From positions 1 through 60,132 of the forward strand of contig JAAZNU010000014.1 in assembly GCA_012798135.1 (NCBI GenBank): a stretch of DNA of 60,132 bases, written 5' to 3'. Below, piece by piece: positions 51,711-59,899 of this stretch (its first letter is position 1; each line of letters starts with the position of its first letter). The position numbers and the translations under genes were made by a program. The DNA is from Veillonellaceae bacterium (GTDB lineage: Bacteria > Bacillota_C > Negativicutes > UBA1444). A model generated the notes under the pieces. The model was not told the origin of the DNA. It worked only from the letters and a program-made list of their open reading frames with translations, and ran no database searches.

Positions 51711-54700
51711 ATGAAGGATTTCCCGCTAAAGCATGTATCAATCCGGGTTCCCTGGCACGATGCAGGATGGGCTGGAACAGTATGCCACAAACCTCACTTG
51801 AATGGGGCCTGTGCCAAACTGAAAGGGATTACTGCAAACAAGGATGATCTTGCAGAACAACAGATCGCCGGCCAGAGCCTTGATGAAATTCCTTGCGAAA
51901 AGTGGCCGTGTTGCGTTGAAGAACGAGCCACTTTTATGGCGCCCTTCGAAATTACTGTTATCAAACGCCATGCTCTTGCCAAGAAAAGTCCAGACCAATA
52001 CGGGCATTTTGTCGAAACGCCTCAACGGTTTCCTGCATTTTCGGCGGGGATTCTTCCCTTTCGGTGGATGATGAAAGGGAATCTGGCAGATTACCAAGAG
52101 TTGTATGAACTGGACCTTGATGATTCTCGCGAACCGGAACTGGGATATGATACAAACTGGGTCCATGAAGCGCAGAATCAAACCGCATTGCTCAATTCTT
52201 TTGCGGCCCATATTCGCCGTGAAGATTCCTTGTGCCTGTTTTACGCCAAGCATGTTCCTTTTGTCGAGGGCGTGGGGCGCATCTTGATTGGCGTTGGCCG
52301 GGTAAAAGCTGTTGGTGGGCTGACGGAATACTCACGGAGTCGGGAAGGAATGCGCGGCATGGTCTGGGAACGCCCGCTTCAACATTCCATCCGCCCGAAT
52401 GGGCAGGACGGATTTTTGATGCCTTACGCAGAATTGTTGAAGATTGCGGAACAAGACCAATCGATCGATCTGGCACCCTATGTTGCCCACGCACCAGCCG
52501 AGCAATGGGAAGAATTTTCGTATGCCAGCGAACTGGTCTGCCACGATGCGGCGATTTCCGCGTTGCTTTCCATAGAGAATGCGCTTGGCCGGATCGAAAC
52601 GGATTTTGGGATAGCTACCGAATGGCAGCGGCAATGGCTGCATGATGAACTGATACGGCTTTGGAAGGTTCGGGGACCTTTCCCAGGCTTGGGGGCCGTA
52701 TTAAAGGCATTTGGGCTATCGCGAGGTATTTTTGTCGCGCATCATTTGCAACAACGTGTTGGGGATAATGCTGATCCGTGGCCAGAAGTTGACTTGGCTT
52801 TCAGCAATCCTGGAAAATTGCCGCAAGAATTGCGGCGCGATTTGAAGGAATTGGCGACAACCTGGAAGAGCCTTTCGAGTCCGCGACGTGCTTGGCTGCG
52901 ATTGTTGAGCCGTTTTGAACTGACTGCCGAGCAAGCAGAAATTCTCTATGATGAAACCGCAAGAGCAAAGGTTGGCTGGGGTGAATCCGACCGAAATCTA
53001 ATCAATAATCCATATCGGATTTATGAGATCAGCCGCCAAGACCCGCGTGGGATAGAACTTTTGACTGTAGATCGCGGCGTATTTCCAGAAGATGTAGTCC
53101 GATTGAAACATCCGCTTGAACAACCATCCCAGCTGGAGTCTTCCTTAGATTTTCGGCGCGTGCGGGCTTTTACGATTCAGGCTTTGGAAAATGCAGCTGC
53201 GGCAGGGCATACGTTGCAATTTGCCGGAAGTCTTGCGGAAGAAATCCGCAACGGCAAGACTCAGCCGAAATGTTTGGTTACGGCGGATATTCTTGCGGCT
53301 GTGGCGCCCAAAATGGAGCCCGAAGTCATGGCGATTGTGTCTGGAGATCAAGTGGCGTTGCAGCTCAAACGTTATGAAACGATCCGTGAGCTTGTTCGAA
53401 AGCAAGTTGTGGGAAGGGTTGGCGGGCAACGGCATGTAGTTGCGCTCAATTGGAGCAAGCTAATTGAAGAAAAATTTGGAAGTCCGGGAGACCCGCAAGA
53501 AAGGGCTGCCCAGCAAGAAAAAGCGAGTGCGTTATTGGAATTGGCCGAATCGAGGTTTTCAGTATTGATTGGCCCGGCGGGCGCGGGAAAGACAAGCGTT
53601 TTGGGGTTTCTCTGCTCGGCCAAAGCAATTAAAGACGATGGACTATTGTTGTTGGCGCCAACGGGAAAAGCGCGGGTCAGAATGCAAGAATTAGCTTCAG
53701 GCGCAGGAATTCGGGCGCAAACCATCGCACAGTTTCTATTGCAGCAAGGCCGCTACGACGCCTTGACTGGACGATACCATGTAAGCGACAAGCCGAAAGC
53801 GACAGGGTTCGGTACAGTAATAGTCGACGAGTCGTCCATGTTGACGGAAGATATGCTGGGAGCACTATTTGACGCGGTGCAGGGGGTAAAGAGGTTTATT
53901 CTGGTTGGCGATCCCGCCCAGCTTCCGCCAATTGGCGCCGGTAGGCCCTTTGTAGATATTGTCTCGAAGCTGAAACCGGCAAACATTGAAACTCGATTCC
54001 CCCGAATCGCGCCTGGCTATGCCGAACTCACTATCGAACGCAGGCAGATCGGGTCAGAACGTCCGGATTTGCGATTGGCAAGATGGTTTGGGGCCGTTTC
54101 GCCCGCAGCTGGCGAAGACGACGTGCTTTCCGCAGAGGATGAAACTTATTCAGCGCTGCGGTTTGTGAGTTGGTCCACACCCGAAGATTTTAAAGAAAAA
54201 TTGATCTCGGTTCTCGCCGAAGAGCTGAATTTGACTGATCCACACGATCAGCGAGGATTTAATAAAACATTGGGTGCGATCACCTATCAAAACAATGATT
54301 ATTTTAATTCAACCCGGGACGGAAAACCTGGCGCAGTTGCAAAGATTGAGTCCTGGCAGATTTTGAGCCCGATCCGTGGTATGACATTTGGCGTTTCGGA
54401 CATCAATCGCCAGATACACGAATGCTATCGAGCAAACCTTGTTGAATTTGCATCGCGTGAGCGAAATCGGGTTATCCCCAAACCGGCGGGCGACGAAAGA
54501 ATTGTCTATGGCGATAAGGTCATTAACTTGACCAATCACCGACGTGACGGAAAAAGAGTGTATCCGCGCGATGGGGCAATCGGGTATCTTGCCAATGGTG
54601 AAATTGGAATAATAGTAGGCCAATGGAAAACTCCCAAGATGACAATGAAGCCAAATATTATTAAGGTTGAATTCGCGTCTCAACCTGGCTTCACGTATGA

Positions 54701-55412
54701 TTTTTATGCCAATGATTTCAAAGAGGAAGGCGATGCGGCTCTTGAGCTGGCATATGCGCTAACGGTGCATAAAGCGCAGGGGAGTCAATTCGGACTTGTG
54801 ATATTGGTATTGCCCGAAGGGCATCCGATTATATCGCGTGAATTGATTTATACAGCATTGACGCGGCATCAAGATCGGGTTGTAGTAATGTATCAAGGAC
54901 AGTTGAGTCGGCTAAAAGAATTTGCTTCGCCTCACCGGAGCGAAACTGCGCGGCGCCGGACGAATCTGCTGACTGAGTGCAAAATGCTCGAATTTCCCCA
55001 GGCTAAGGGAAGCATATTCCTGCAAGACGGACTAATCCACAGGACAAGCAAGGGGTTGGCTGTGCGGTCAAAATCGGAATTGCTTATTGCCGAGGCTCTA
55101 CACTCACACAGCATTCCCTTTGAATACGAAAAGCCCTTATCAATTGGCGGCAAGACAAGGTACCCTGATTTTACTATTGAGGATGATATTTCTGGCCGAA
55201 TAATTTACTGGGAACACTTGGGGATGCTGGATCGCGAGGATTATCGCAGCAGCTGGGCGAAAAAGCTGAAATGGTACAACGAAAGCGGCATTCTTCCGGT
55301 TGCAACAGCGAACATCGGCGCGCCAGTGCTTGTTACGACGGAAGACTCAGCCGAACTTGGCTTAGATATGGCTGTGGTAACGAAAATAATTAGAGAGGTT
55401 TGTGGAGGCTAA
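51711..55412 (+). CDS. Giant RecD2-like helicase with novel N-terminus and nuclease-like C-terminus, defence block gene 6
   Basis: 1233 aa. The first ~600 residues (ISIRVPWHDAGWAGTVCHKP-like start) are not recognised, except for a helix-hairpin-like region around 300-400. The SF1 helicase core follows: Walker A IGPAGAGKTSVL near 620, Walker B VIVDESSMLTED near 702, VGDPAQLPPIGAG, ALTVHKAQGSQF and YTALTRHQDRVVV near 1046. The C-terminal part, KSELLIAEAL, RYPDFTIEDD and YWEHLG (about 1120-1165), fits a PD-(D/E)XK/Vsr-like nuclease: E in SELLIAEAL, D in PDF, E in WEH. ATG 51711 has GGGGTGA upstream. It lies 45 bp after gene 5, on the same strand. Confidence 0.88.
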   Translation: MKDFPLKHVSIRVPWHDAGWAGTVCHKPHLNGACAKLKGITANKDDLAEQQIAGQSLDEIPCEKWPCCVEERATFMAPFEITVIKRHALAKKSPDQYGHFVETPQRFPAFSAGILPFRWMMKGNLADYQELYELDLDDSREPELGYDTNWVHEAQNQTALLNSFAAHIRREDSLCLFYAKHVPFVEGVGRILIGVGRVKAVGGLTEYSRSREGMRGMVWERPLQHSIRPNGQDGFLMPYAELLKIAEQDQSIDLAPYVAHAPAEQWEEFSYASELVCHDAAISALLSIENALGRIETDFGIATEWQRQWLHDELIRLWKVRGPFPGLGAVLKAFGLSRGIFVAHHLQQRVGDNADPWPEVDLAFSNPGKLPQELRRDLKELATTWKSLSSPRRAWLRLLSRFELTAEQAEILYDETARAKVGWGESDRNLINNPYRIYEISRQDPRGIELLTVDRGVFPEDVVRLKHPLEQPSQLESSLDFRRVRAFTIQALENAAAAGHTLQFAGSLAEEIRNGKTQPKCLVTADILAAVAPKMEPEVMAIVSGDQVALQLKRYETIRELVRKQVVGRVGGQRHVVALNWSKLIEEKFGSPGDPQERAAQQEKASALLELAESRFSVLIGPAGAGKTSVLGFLCSAKAIKDDGLLLLAPTGKARVRMQELASGAGIRAQTIAQFLLQQGRYDALTGRYHVSDKPKATGFGTVIVDESSMLTEDMLGALFDAVQGVKRFILVGDPAQLPPIGAGRPFVDIVSKLKPANIETRFPRIAPGYAELTIERRQIGSERPDLRLARWFGAVSPAAGEDDVLSAEDETYSALRFVSWSTPEDFKEKLISVLAEELNLTDPHDQRGFNKTLGAITYQNNDYFNSTRDGKPGAVAKIESWQILSPIRGMTFGVSDINRQIHECYRANLVEFASRERNRVIPKPAGDERIVYGDKVINLTNHRRDGKRVYPRDGAIGYLANGEIGIIVGQWKTPKMTMKPNIIKVEFASQPGFTYDFYANDFKEEGDAALELAYALTVHKAQGSQFGLVILVLPEGHPIISRELIYTALTRHQDRVVVMYQGQLSRLKEFASPHRSETARRRTNLLTECKMLEFPQAKGSIFLQDGLIHRTSKGLAVRSKSELLIAEALHSHSIPFEYEKPLSIGGKTRYPDFTIEDDISGRIIYWEHLGMLDREDYRSSWAKKLKWYNESGILPVATANIGAPVLVTTEDSAELGLDMAVVTKIIREVCGG

Positions 55413-55615
55413 GGCGTTCGACAGTTATGAGGGTGACGACTATGCAATAAATCATAATCAGTACGAATGACAAAAGGAGTGTCAATGACCGCCTTGAGGG
55501 CAACCATCCGGAATTATCGGCCGGTTCAATAGAAGTGGCTGAATTTGGCCGTTTTTTAATAATCTTTTTCCAGCAATAACATTGAAAGGGCGGGGATCAA
55601 GGGGGTACATCTAAT

Positions 55616-56044
55616 GTGGCAAAAGAGCTTTTGGATACTGTTAAGATAGTAGCTGCTCCGGGGACTGTTTTAATTGAAAAAATAATAGATGCAACTTCGA
55701 AAATATCGGGCTCTGACAAAGAGCTGGAAAGAATTGCTGTTCGTGCGGAAATGCAACAGAGGATAGTGGAGGCAAAGGTAAAAATTATTCAGGAATACGC
55801 AATTGCTTTTCGAATTGGGACAGCTGAGACTGTAGAAGTCGAGGAGTATTACGGTACAGATAATACCGGAAAAGTAAATGTCGGCTTGGATGACCATAGT
55901 ATTAACGCGGGCGTATCCGGCGGGGCTCGACGTGTGACAAAGCGAGTTTATCGTTTCATTGGGTCAGTAAATAGCATTGACGACATTATGGCGGAATACA
56001 CAAAGCTGATTGAAAAAATTGCAGAGCCCAGGAATGATGAATGA
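55616..56044 (+). CDS. Protein of unknown function, 142 aa
   Basis: From GTG 55616: AKELLDTVKIVAAPGTVLIEKIIDATSK, then a long helix with many Glu, Lys and Arg (VRAEMQQRIVEAKVKIIQEYAIAF), and a Gly/Asp-rich middle (YYGTDNTGKVNVGLDDHSINAG). Helical proteins with a Gly-rich middle occur among toxin-associated or membrane-linked proteins, but no family is recognised. The ~200 bp before it hold no other gene. It is more AT-rich than the defence block genes. Confidence 0.6.
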   Translation: MAKELLDTVKIVAAPGTVLIEKIIDATSKISGSDKELERIAVRAEMQQRIVEAKVKIIQEYAIAFRIGTAETVEVEEYYGTDNTGKVNVGLDDHSINAGVSGGARRVTKRVYRFIGSVNSIDDIMAEYTKLIEKIAEPRNDE

Positions 56045-56191
56045 GGCTATGATTTTGCATGAACGGCCGTAAATCGAAACCCCAAATACCGCACCCTAAA
56101 CTGGCTTAAAAGAGTTTTCTCCAAACAGGTTCTAGTAGGTATGTGGTTAATGGCAAATGAACTCGGACTTTTATTATAGGAGGCCGCAAGC

Positions 56192-56755
56192 ATGGCAACG
56201 GTTAAGATTCGACGATCGATGGACAGCTACCACATTGCCGAAATTGATGATGGGGTCTTGGGCGAGTTCAAATGGACGAGGTATCCCGGAGGAAACCATA
56301 TAAAAATGCGCAGCGAATGCATTTCTGCATTGGCGCGCCAGAGTAAGATTCAAGGCTACATTGCTCATAGCGGTCAGCATCGTGAGGAATGGATGAACGT
56401 TCAGCCGATCCGCGTGGTGATATTGAAAAGTGACAACGATCCCGCCCTTTACTTGGAATTGAAGAAAATTGTGGGGCCTAAACCGGGACCGGAGGGGACA
56501 ATTTGGGATGTTCTTCGAAAGAACATGGAGACGGGGCGGGGGTATTCGTTTGAAGAAATTGAGGACATGGATAGAATTTCAGATTATAACGAATCGGTTA
56601 TCCGCAGCGCTATTCGCGAATTGGTCAAATTGGACTTGTTGGAAGCAATAAAAGACAAACGCCCTTTTCACTATAGAATTCTCTCACGGAATGATTTCCG
56701 GGGGAAATATATTACTGAAATGGATGCACTGATGTGGTCGTTGCCTGACCTTTGA
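56192..56755 (+). CDS. Protein of unknown function with C-terminal winged-helix region, 187 aa
   Basis: Begins MATVKIRRSMDSYHIAEIDD with AGGAGG about 10 bases upstream. The C-terminal ~90 residues read like a winged-helix domain (IWDVLRKNMETGRGYSFEEIEDM, YNESVIRSAIRELVKLDLLEAIKDKRPFHYRI). The N-terminal half may form a beta domain. Its stop overlaps the TTGA before the ADP-ribosylglycohydrolase gene, so they are probably co-transcribed. A DNA-binding regulator or a target-recognition partner is possible. Confidence 0.65.
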   Translation: MATVKIRRSMDSYHIAEIDDGVLGEFKWTRYPGGNHIKMRSECISALARQSKIQGYIAHSGQHREEWMNVQPIRVVILKSDNDPALYLELKKIVGPKPGPEGTIWDVLRKNMETGRGYSFEEIEDMDRISDYNESVIRSAIRELVKLDLLEAIKDKRPFHYRILSRNDFRGKYITEMDALMWSLPDL

Positions 56756-56799
56756 CCCCACTAATAACGGAGCACAAGGGGAAAACGGGAGTGTTGCCA

Positions 56800-57813
56800 A
56801 TGAGTACGCCTAATGAAGAAATATTTCACCGATTGATGGCGGCGGGGGAAATAAAAATCAAGCATGGCCGATTGTTCAATGCTGAGTTGACGCCAAAGCC
56901 GGCCGACTTTGATTTTGGAAAAGTGGAAGGAATGCTCCTGGGCATCGCAATCGGTGATTCTCTCGGAGTACCAACGGAAAGTTTGCTGCCGGAAGAACGA
57001 AACAGACGCTATGGCGAAATTCGTGACTACATTCCGAACCGTCATACGAGCGAGTGCAGGGGATTTCCCTCGGATGATACCCAACTTGCTTTTTGGATGC
57101 TGGACCAACTGATTCGCGACCAGGGTTTCAAGCCCGAAAACGTCGCGAACCGATTTGCAACAGGTGGACGAATCTTCGGCATAGGAAACACAGTGCGACA
57201 GTTTTTGGCGAATATCAAATCCGGTATCCCTTGGCAGGAGAGCGGGGTAGACTCAGCCGGCAACGGGGCGCTGATGCGGATTGCGCCCATTTTGCTGCCT
57301 CACCTGCGAACCGAAGGAACTCAACTCTGGGTCGATGCCGTGCTGGCGGCGATGATCACACACAACAACTTCGCATCAAATTCGGCCTGCCTTGCATTCA
57401 CCGCCATGTTGTGGGAACTGCTGGACATGGACGGCAAAGCGCCGGCCCCAAAATGGTGGTTGGATCGTTATGTCGAAATTGCTGCCGATCTGGAAGGCGA
57501 TGTGGAATACGAACCTAGGGGCGGCCGCTTCCTCGGCTTCAAAGGTCCGTTATGGAAGTATGTGCAAGAAACGCTGACATGGGCGGATTCCAATGATCTT
57601 TCCGTAGCCGAGGCTTGTGATGCCTGGCACTCGGGCGCATTTCTCCTCGAAACAGTGCCGAGCGTATTGTATGTCCTGATGCGGCATGCACATGAGCCAG
57701 AAGAGGCGATGGTTCGCGCGATCAATGATACAAAGGACAACGACACGGTTGCCGCAATCGTGGGTGCTGCACTCGGCGCCTTGTACGGTCGGGAAGCGTT
57801 TCCTTCACGATAG
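56800..57813 (+). CDS. ADP-ribosylglycohydrolase (DraG/ARH family), interrupted by an in-frame TAG
   Basis: 337 aa from ATG 56800 (GGGAG upstream). Family motifs are GMLLGIAIGDSLGVPTES, RGFPSDDTQLAFWMLD, GNGALMRIAPI, AMITHNNFAS and the C-terminal DTKDNDTVAAIVGAALGALYG, with the Asp residues that hold the two Mg2+. The enzyme removes ADP-ribose from arginine or other groups. After TAG at 57811 the same frame continues for 30 codons to TAA at 57904-57906, giving LSGRTSTDDDGKVFEIIADARKAFWDE in two parts (LSGRTSTDDDGKVF and EIIADARKAFWDE). That is the usual DraG-type end (G-R-T-x-x-D-D), with Trp often at the TAG position (PxRW). The gene is therefore probably nonsense-mutated, or read through. 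Confidence 0.88.
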   Translation: MSTPNEEIFHRLMAAGEIKIKHGRLFNAELTPKPADFDFGKVEGMLLGIAIGDSLGVPTESLLPEERNRRYGEIRDYIPNRHTSECRGFPSDDTQLAFWMLDQLIRDQGFKPENVANRFATGGRIFGIGNTVRQFLANIKSGIPWQESGVDSAGNGALMRIAPILLPHLRTEGTQLWVDAVLAAMITHNNFASNSACLAFTAMLWELLDMDGKAPAPKWWLDRYVEIAADLEGDVEYEPRGGRFLGFKGPLWKYVQETLTWADSNDLSVAEACDAWHSGAFLLETVPSVLYVLMRHAHEPEEAMVRAINDTKDNDTVAAIVGAALGALYGREAFPSR

Positions 57814-57906
57814 ATAACCGCCTTATCCGGGCGGACTTCGACGGATGACGATGGCAAAGTGTTTGAAATTATTGCCGATGCGCGCAAGGCGTTCTGGGAT
57901 GAATAA

Positions 57907-58122
57907 CAACTACCAAAATGGAAAAACGCTCTCCAAAAGCTATTCGTGGCTTATTCGGCAGGCGGCGGAAGGGGCAGCGTTGTCTTCCTTTTTCAAATGA
58001 ATTTGATTGTTTTTTCGCGGGCTGACATATAGATGTCAGTCTGCTTTGGTATCCTGAAGGCAATAAACGTTTGAGTTTCATTCTGCGAATGGGGCGCAAA
58101 CATAAATGGGAGGAGCAAGAAT
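57907..58122. promoter_or_regulatory. Intergenic region with an operator-like inverted repeat at 58022-58039
   Basis: CTGACAT-ATAG-ATGTCAG is a perfect 7-bp dyad lying across the likely -10 region of the small membrane-protein gene, with TTGATT 17 bp before CATATA as the closest -35/-10 pair. No gene is seen in the rest. Confidence 0.5.
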
Positions 58123-58269
58123 ATGACGTCGGGAACAGAAAAGAAAACTGACTTTGATTATTTTTTGAGCGGCTTGAGCGTCCTGGTGGTAATTATTCTG
58201 CTCATTTTGGCCTTTCCGGTCGGTTTGCTGATTGCGGCAATTCTTGGAATGCTGAAAAGGCTGTTTTAA
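58123..58269 (+). CDS. Small membrane protein, 48 aa
   Basis: ATG 58123 with GGGAGGAGC upstream opens a 48-codon frame: an acidic/polar head (MTSGTEKKTDFDYFL) and one or two hydrophobic helices (LSVLVVIILLILAFPVGLL, IAAILGML) ending KRLF. It is too short to name; an element-borne membrane peptide, toxin or holin-like protein is possible. An operator-like inverted repeat lies about 85 bp upstream. Confidence 0.65.
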   Translation: MTSGTEKKTDFDYFLSGLSVLVVIILLILAFPVGLLIAAILGMLKRLF

Positions 58270-58352
58270 AAATTGGCTGTTATCAGAAGACGCCAATTGG
58301 GCTGGCCTAACAATGTCAAGTAAACGCAAATAGTCGGGAAGAGGGGTGCTCC

Positions 58353-58868
58353 GTGAACGGTATTGTTGTCAATGCGACGGGTGTGATCTCCATCACCCAA
58401 GAAAGGCTGAACAAACTGCTTGCCGATTCGATCAACGGCGATACGACGGTCTCCTGCCAGTGCGAAGATGAAAATTGCTTGCGGTTAACGATTGTGACCA
58501 AAACCCAAGGCGTGATCCAGCTGAAGTTTGGCGTGATCGAGGTGAAACACGATCCTTACAATACTACTATCAAGCTGAAACTGATGGAACGCCGACTGGA
58601 AGGCAATCCGCTAAAAGCGGTACTCTTTGCCTGCGCGCCGGACAGTGCGCTGAATTTTTTGCTTAAACTGTTTGCGCTGCCGCCGACAATCATGGTGAAG
58701 AATTCTGGCGACGTTTATACGGTTGAACTGCATGAATGGCTGTTGCAGTCGCCACTAACGGAAAAGGCTGTTTTGGGCGAAAGAATTTTGGATTGCATCA
58801 AAGTCGGCGGTGTGACGGTGACAATGGGTCGGATATGTATCCAGGGCAGGTTTGATTTTGCGGGATGA
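58353..58868 (+). CDS. Protein of unknown function, 171 aa
   Basis: GTG 58353 with GAGGGG upstream. Starts NGIVVNATGVISITQERLNKLLAD; has a CQCEDENC pattern near 35 and repeated beta-strand and Lys/Leu-rich segments (VIQLKFGVIEVKHD, TIKLKLMERRLEG). No signal peptide or full-length membrane segment. The family is not recognised. It precedes the XRE regulator, convergently, with about 100 bp between. Confidence 0.6.
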   Translation: MNGIVVNATGVISITQERLNKLLADSINGDTTVSCQCEDENCLRLTIVTKTQGVIQLKFGVIEVKHDPYNTTIKLKLMERRLEGNPLKAVLFACAPDSALNFLLKLFALPPTIMVKNSGDVYTVELHEWLLQSPLTEKAVLGERILDCIKVGGVTVTMGRICIQGRFDFAG

Positions 58869-58936
58869 TTGCGATGTATCATGAAAAATAATTGGAACTT
58901 GGCAGGAATTACAAAAACAGGGATAGAATTTTAATG

Positions 58937-58948
58937 CAGACTATAGTG
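58937..58948. promoter_or_regulatory. Second copy of the XRE-type operator core
   Basis: CAGACTATAGTG shares CAGACTATAGT with the palindrome at 59219-59232. It lies 20 bases beyond the 3' end of the XRE gene. Confidence 0.45.
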
Positions 58949-58967
58949 TTCGGTGCATATATAAAAA

Positions 58968-59180
58968 TTAATCCTCCGACATCCGCTGGACGAAATCCAG
59001 CAGTGTCATGCCGAGAGCAGTGGCGATTGTTGTGACCGTTCGAAGCGACGGACTCTTCCGATCGCGCTCCAAGAGGCTGATAAACGTTCGATGAAGATCG
59101 GTCTTGAAAGCCAGTTCCTCTTGGCTCAACCCCCTAGCCTCACGAATTAATTTTAGTGTTTGACCATACGTTTTACCCAT
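58968..59180 (-). CDS. XRE-family regulator resembling restriction controller (C) proteins
   Basis: 70 aa with one lambda-repressor-type HTH: GLSQEELAFKTDLHRTFISLLERDRKSPSLRTVTTIATALGM, then LLDFVQRM. The size and the RTFIS helix fit the C proteins that time expression of restriction-modification genes. CAGACTATAGTCTG, a perfect palindrome containing the GACT-ATA-GTC core of known C boxes, lies 38 bases upstream of its start, and a half-copy lies beyond its 3' end. The start at ATG 59180 has no clear ribosome site, as in several leaderless C genes. Whether it controls the type III system 3.5 kb away is not shown. Confidence 0.85.
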   Translation of the reverse strand: MGKTYGQTLKLIREARGLSQEELAFKTDLHRTFISLLERDRKSPSLRTVTTIATALGMTLLDFVQRMSED

Positions 59181-59218
59181 AGCAGATACAACGTAGCGTA
59201 ATTAACCCCTCGTGACCA

Positions 59219-59232
59219 CAGACTATAGTCTG
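59219..59232. promoter_or_regulatory. Palindromic C-box-like operator
   Basis: CAGACTATAGTCTG, 14-bp perfect palindrome between the divergent XRE gene and the small gene at 59256. The GACTNNAGTC-type core is the consensus half-site pair of controller proteins of type II restriction systems. Confidence 0.6.
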
Positions 59233-59255
59233 CAAAAAGTGAAGGAGGAGTTCGG

Positions 59256-59447
59256 TTGGGTACATTAATGGCAGAATTGATAAAAAAATTTGGTCCAAAA
59301 GTCGCAAAGGTGGTTTTTGCTTTAATACTTGATGTCGCTGTAAATATAGGTACGGAGGCCGCTGCACAATTTCTTAAGAGGAAATATAAAATCGATTTAG
59401 ACAAAAGTGCTTTTCAAAAGGCGCTGGATGCTGTGAAGCGCCCGTAA
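59256..59447 (+). CDS. Small amphipathic protein, 63 aa
   Basis: TTG 59256 with AAGGAGGA 7 bases upstream: GTLMAELIKKFGPKVAKVVFALILDVAVNI, then a Lys-rich tail (LKRKYKIDLDKSAFQKALDAV). A helix of 20 or more residues near the N-terminus could span or lie on a membrane. It is divergent from the XRE gene and shares its operator region, so it is probably controlled by it. Membrane-active toxin or phage-type small protein cannot be told apart. Confidence 0.65.
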   Translation: MGTLMAELIKKFGPKVAKVVFALILDVAVNIGTEAAAQFLKRKYKIDLDKSAFQKALDAVKRP

Positions 59448-59710
59448 TCAAAGGAAACGGCATGTGGTGATTGAAAACGGGAATCCGAGTGCTTCTTGAT
59501 CATGTTGGCAACACCGGTATGCTTGATCGTGGGGGTAATCATCGCTCTGTCACCGTGATCGGCGTATGGTTTGTAGGCTTCTTGAGACGAATTGTATAAC
59601 GTGAAGTTTCAGTTCGGTAATTTTGACTGGGATGTAGTTCGCACTAATAATCGTATTCAGCTTTTCATTTAATTATTGTCTGTTCATTAAACCAATAAGG
59701 AGGAGAAAGT
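59448..59710. other. Gap without a recognised gene
   Basis: About 260 bp. Only very short frames occur; no terminator or palindrome stands out. Confidence 0.4.
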
Positions 59711-59899
59711 ATGGGGTTCATCAGTGTGTGCACAAAGGCGGCAATGGGGGCTGGAGCAGTAGTTGGTTTAGTAGTGGCGCTACCAATTGCAGGTCCGGTT
59801 GGAGCGATCACTACAACTGGTGCCGCAATAGCCTCCGTAGTAGGCGCTGTAGCTGGGGCGACTGAAGAGTTACTTGACGATAAGGAAAAGAAAGGTTGA
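59711..59899 (+). CDS. Small glycine-rich membrane protein, 62 aa
   Basis: ATG 59711 with AAGGAGGAGAAAGT upstream. GAGAVVGLVVALPIAGPVGAI and TTTGAAIASVVGAVAGATEE form two Gly/Ala-rich helices with GxxxG-like spacing, a glycine-zipper pattern seen in outer-membrane-associated and bacteriocin-like peptides. The tail is charged (ELLDDKEKKG). No leader peptide or processing gene is adjacent, so a bacteriocin is not supported. Confidence 0.65.
   Translation: MGFISVCTKAAMGAGAVVGLVVALPIAGPVGAITTTGAAIASVVGAVAGATEELLDDKEKKG

Noticed and set aside
59711..59899. Bacteriocin precursor
   Set aside because: Glycine-zipper helices alone are not enough; no double-Gly leader, processing peptidase, transporter or immunity gene is adjacent.
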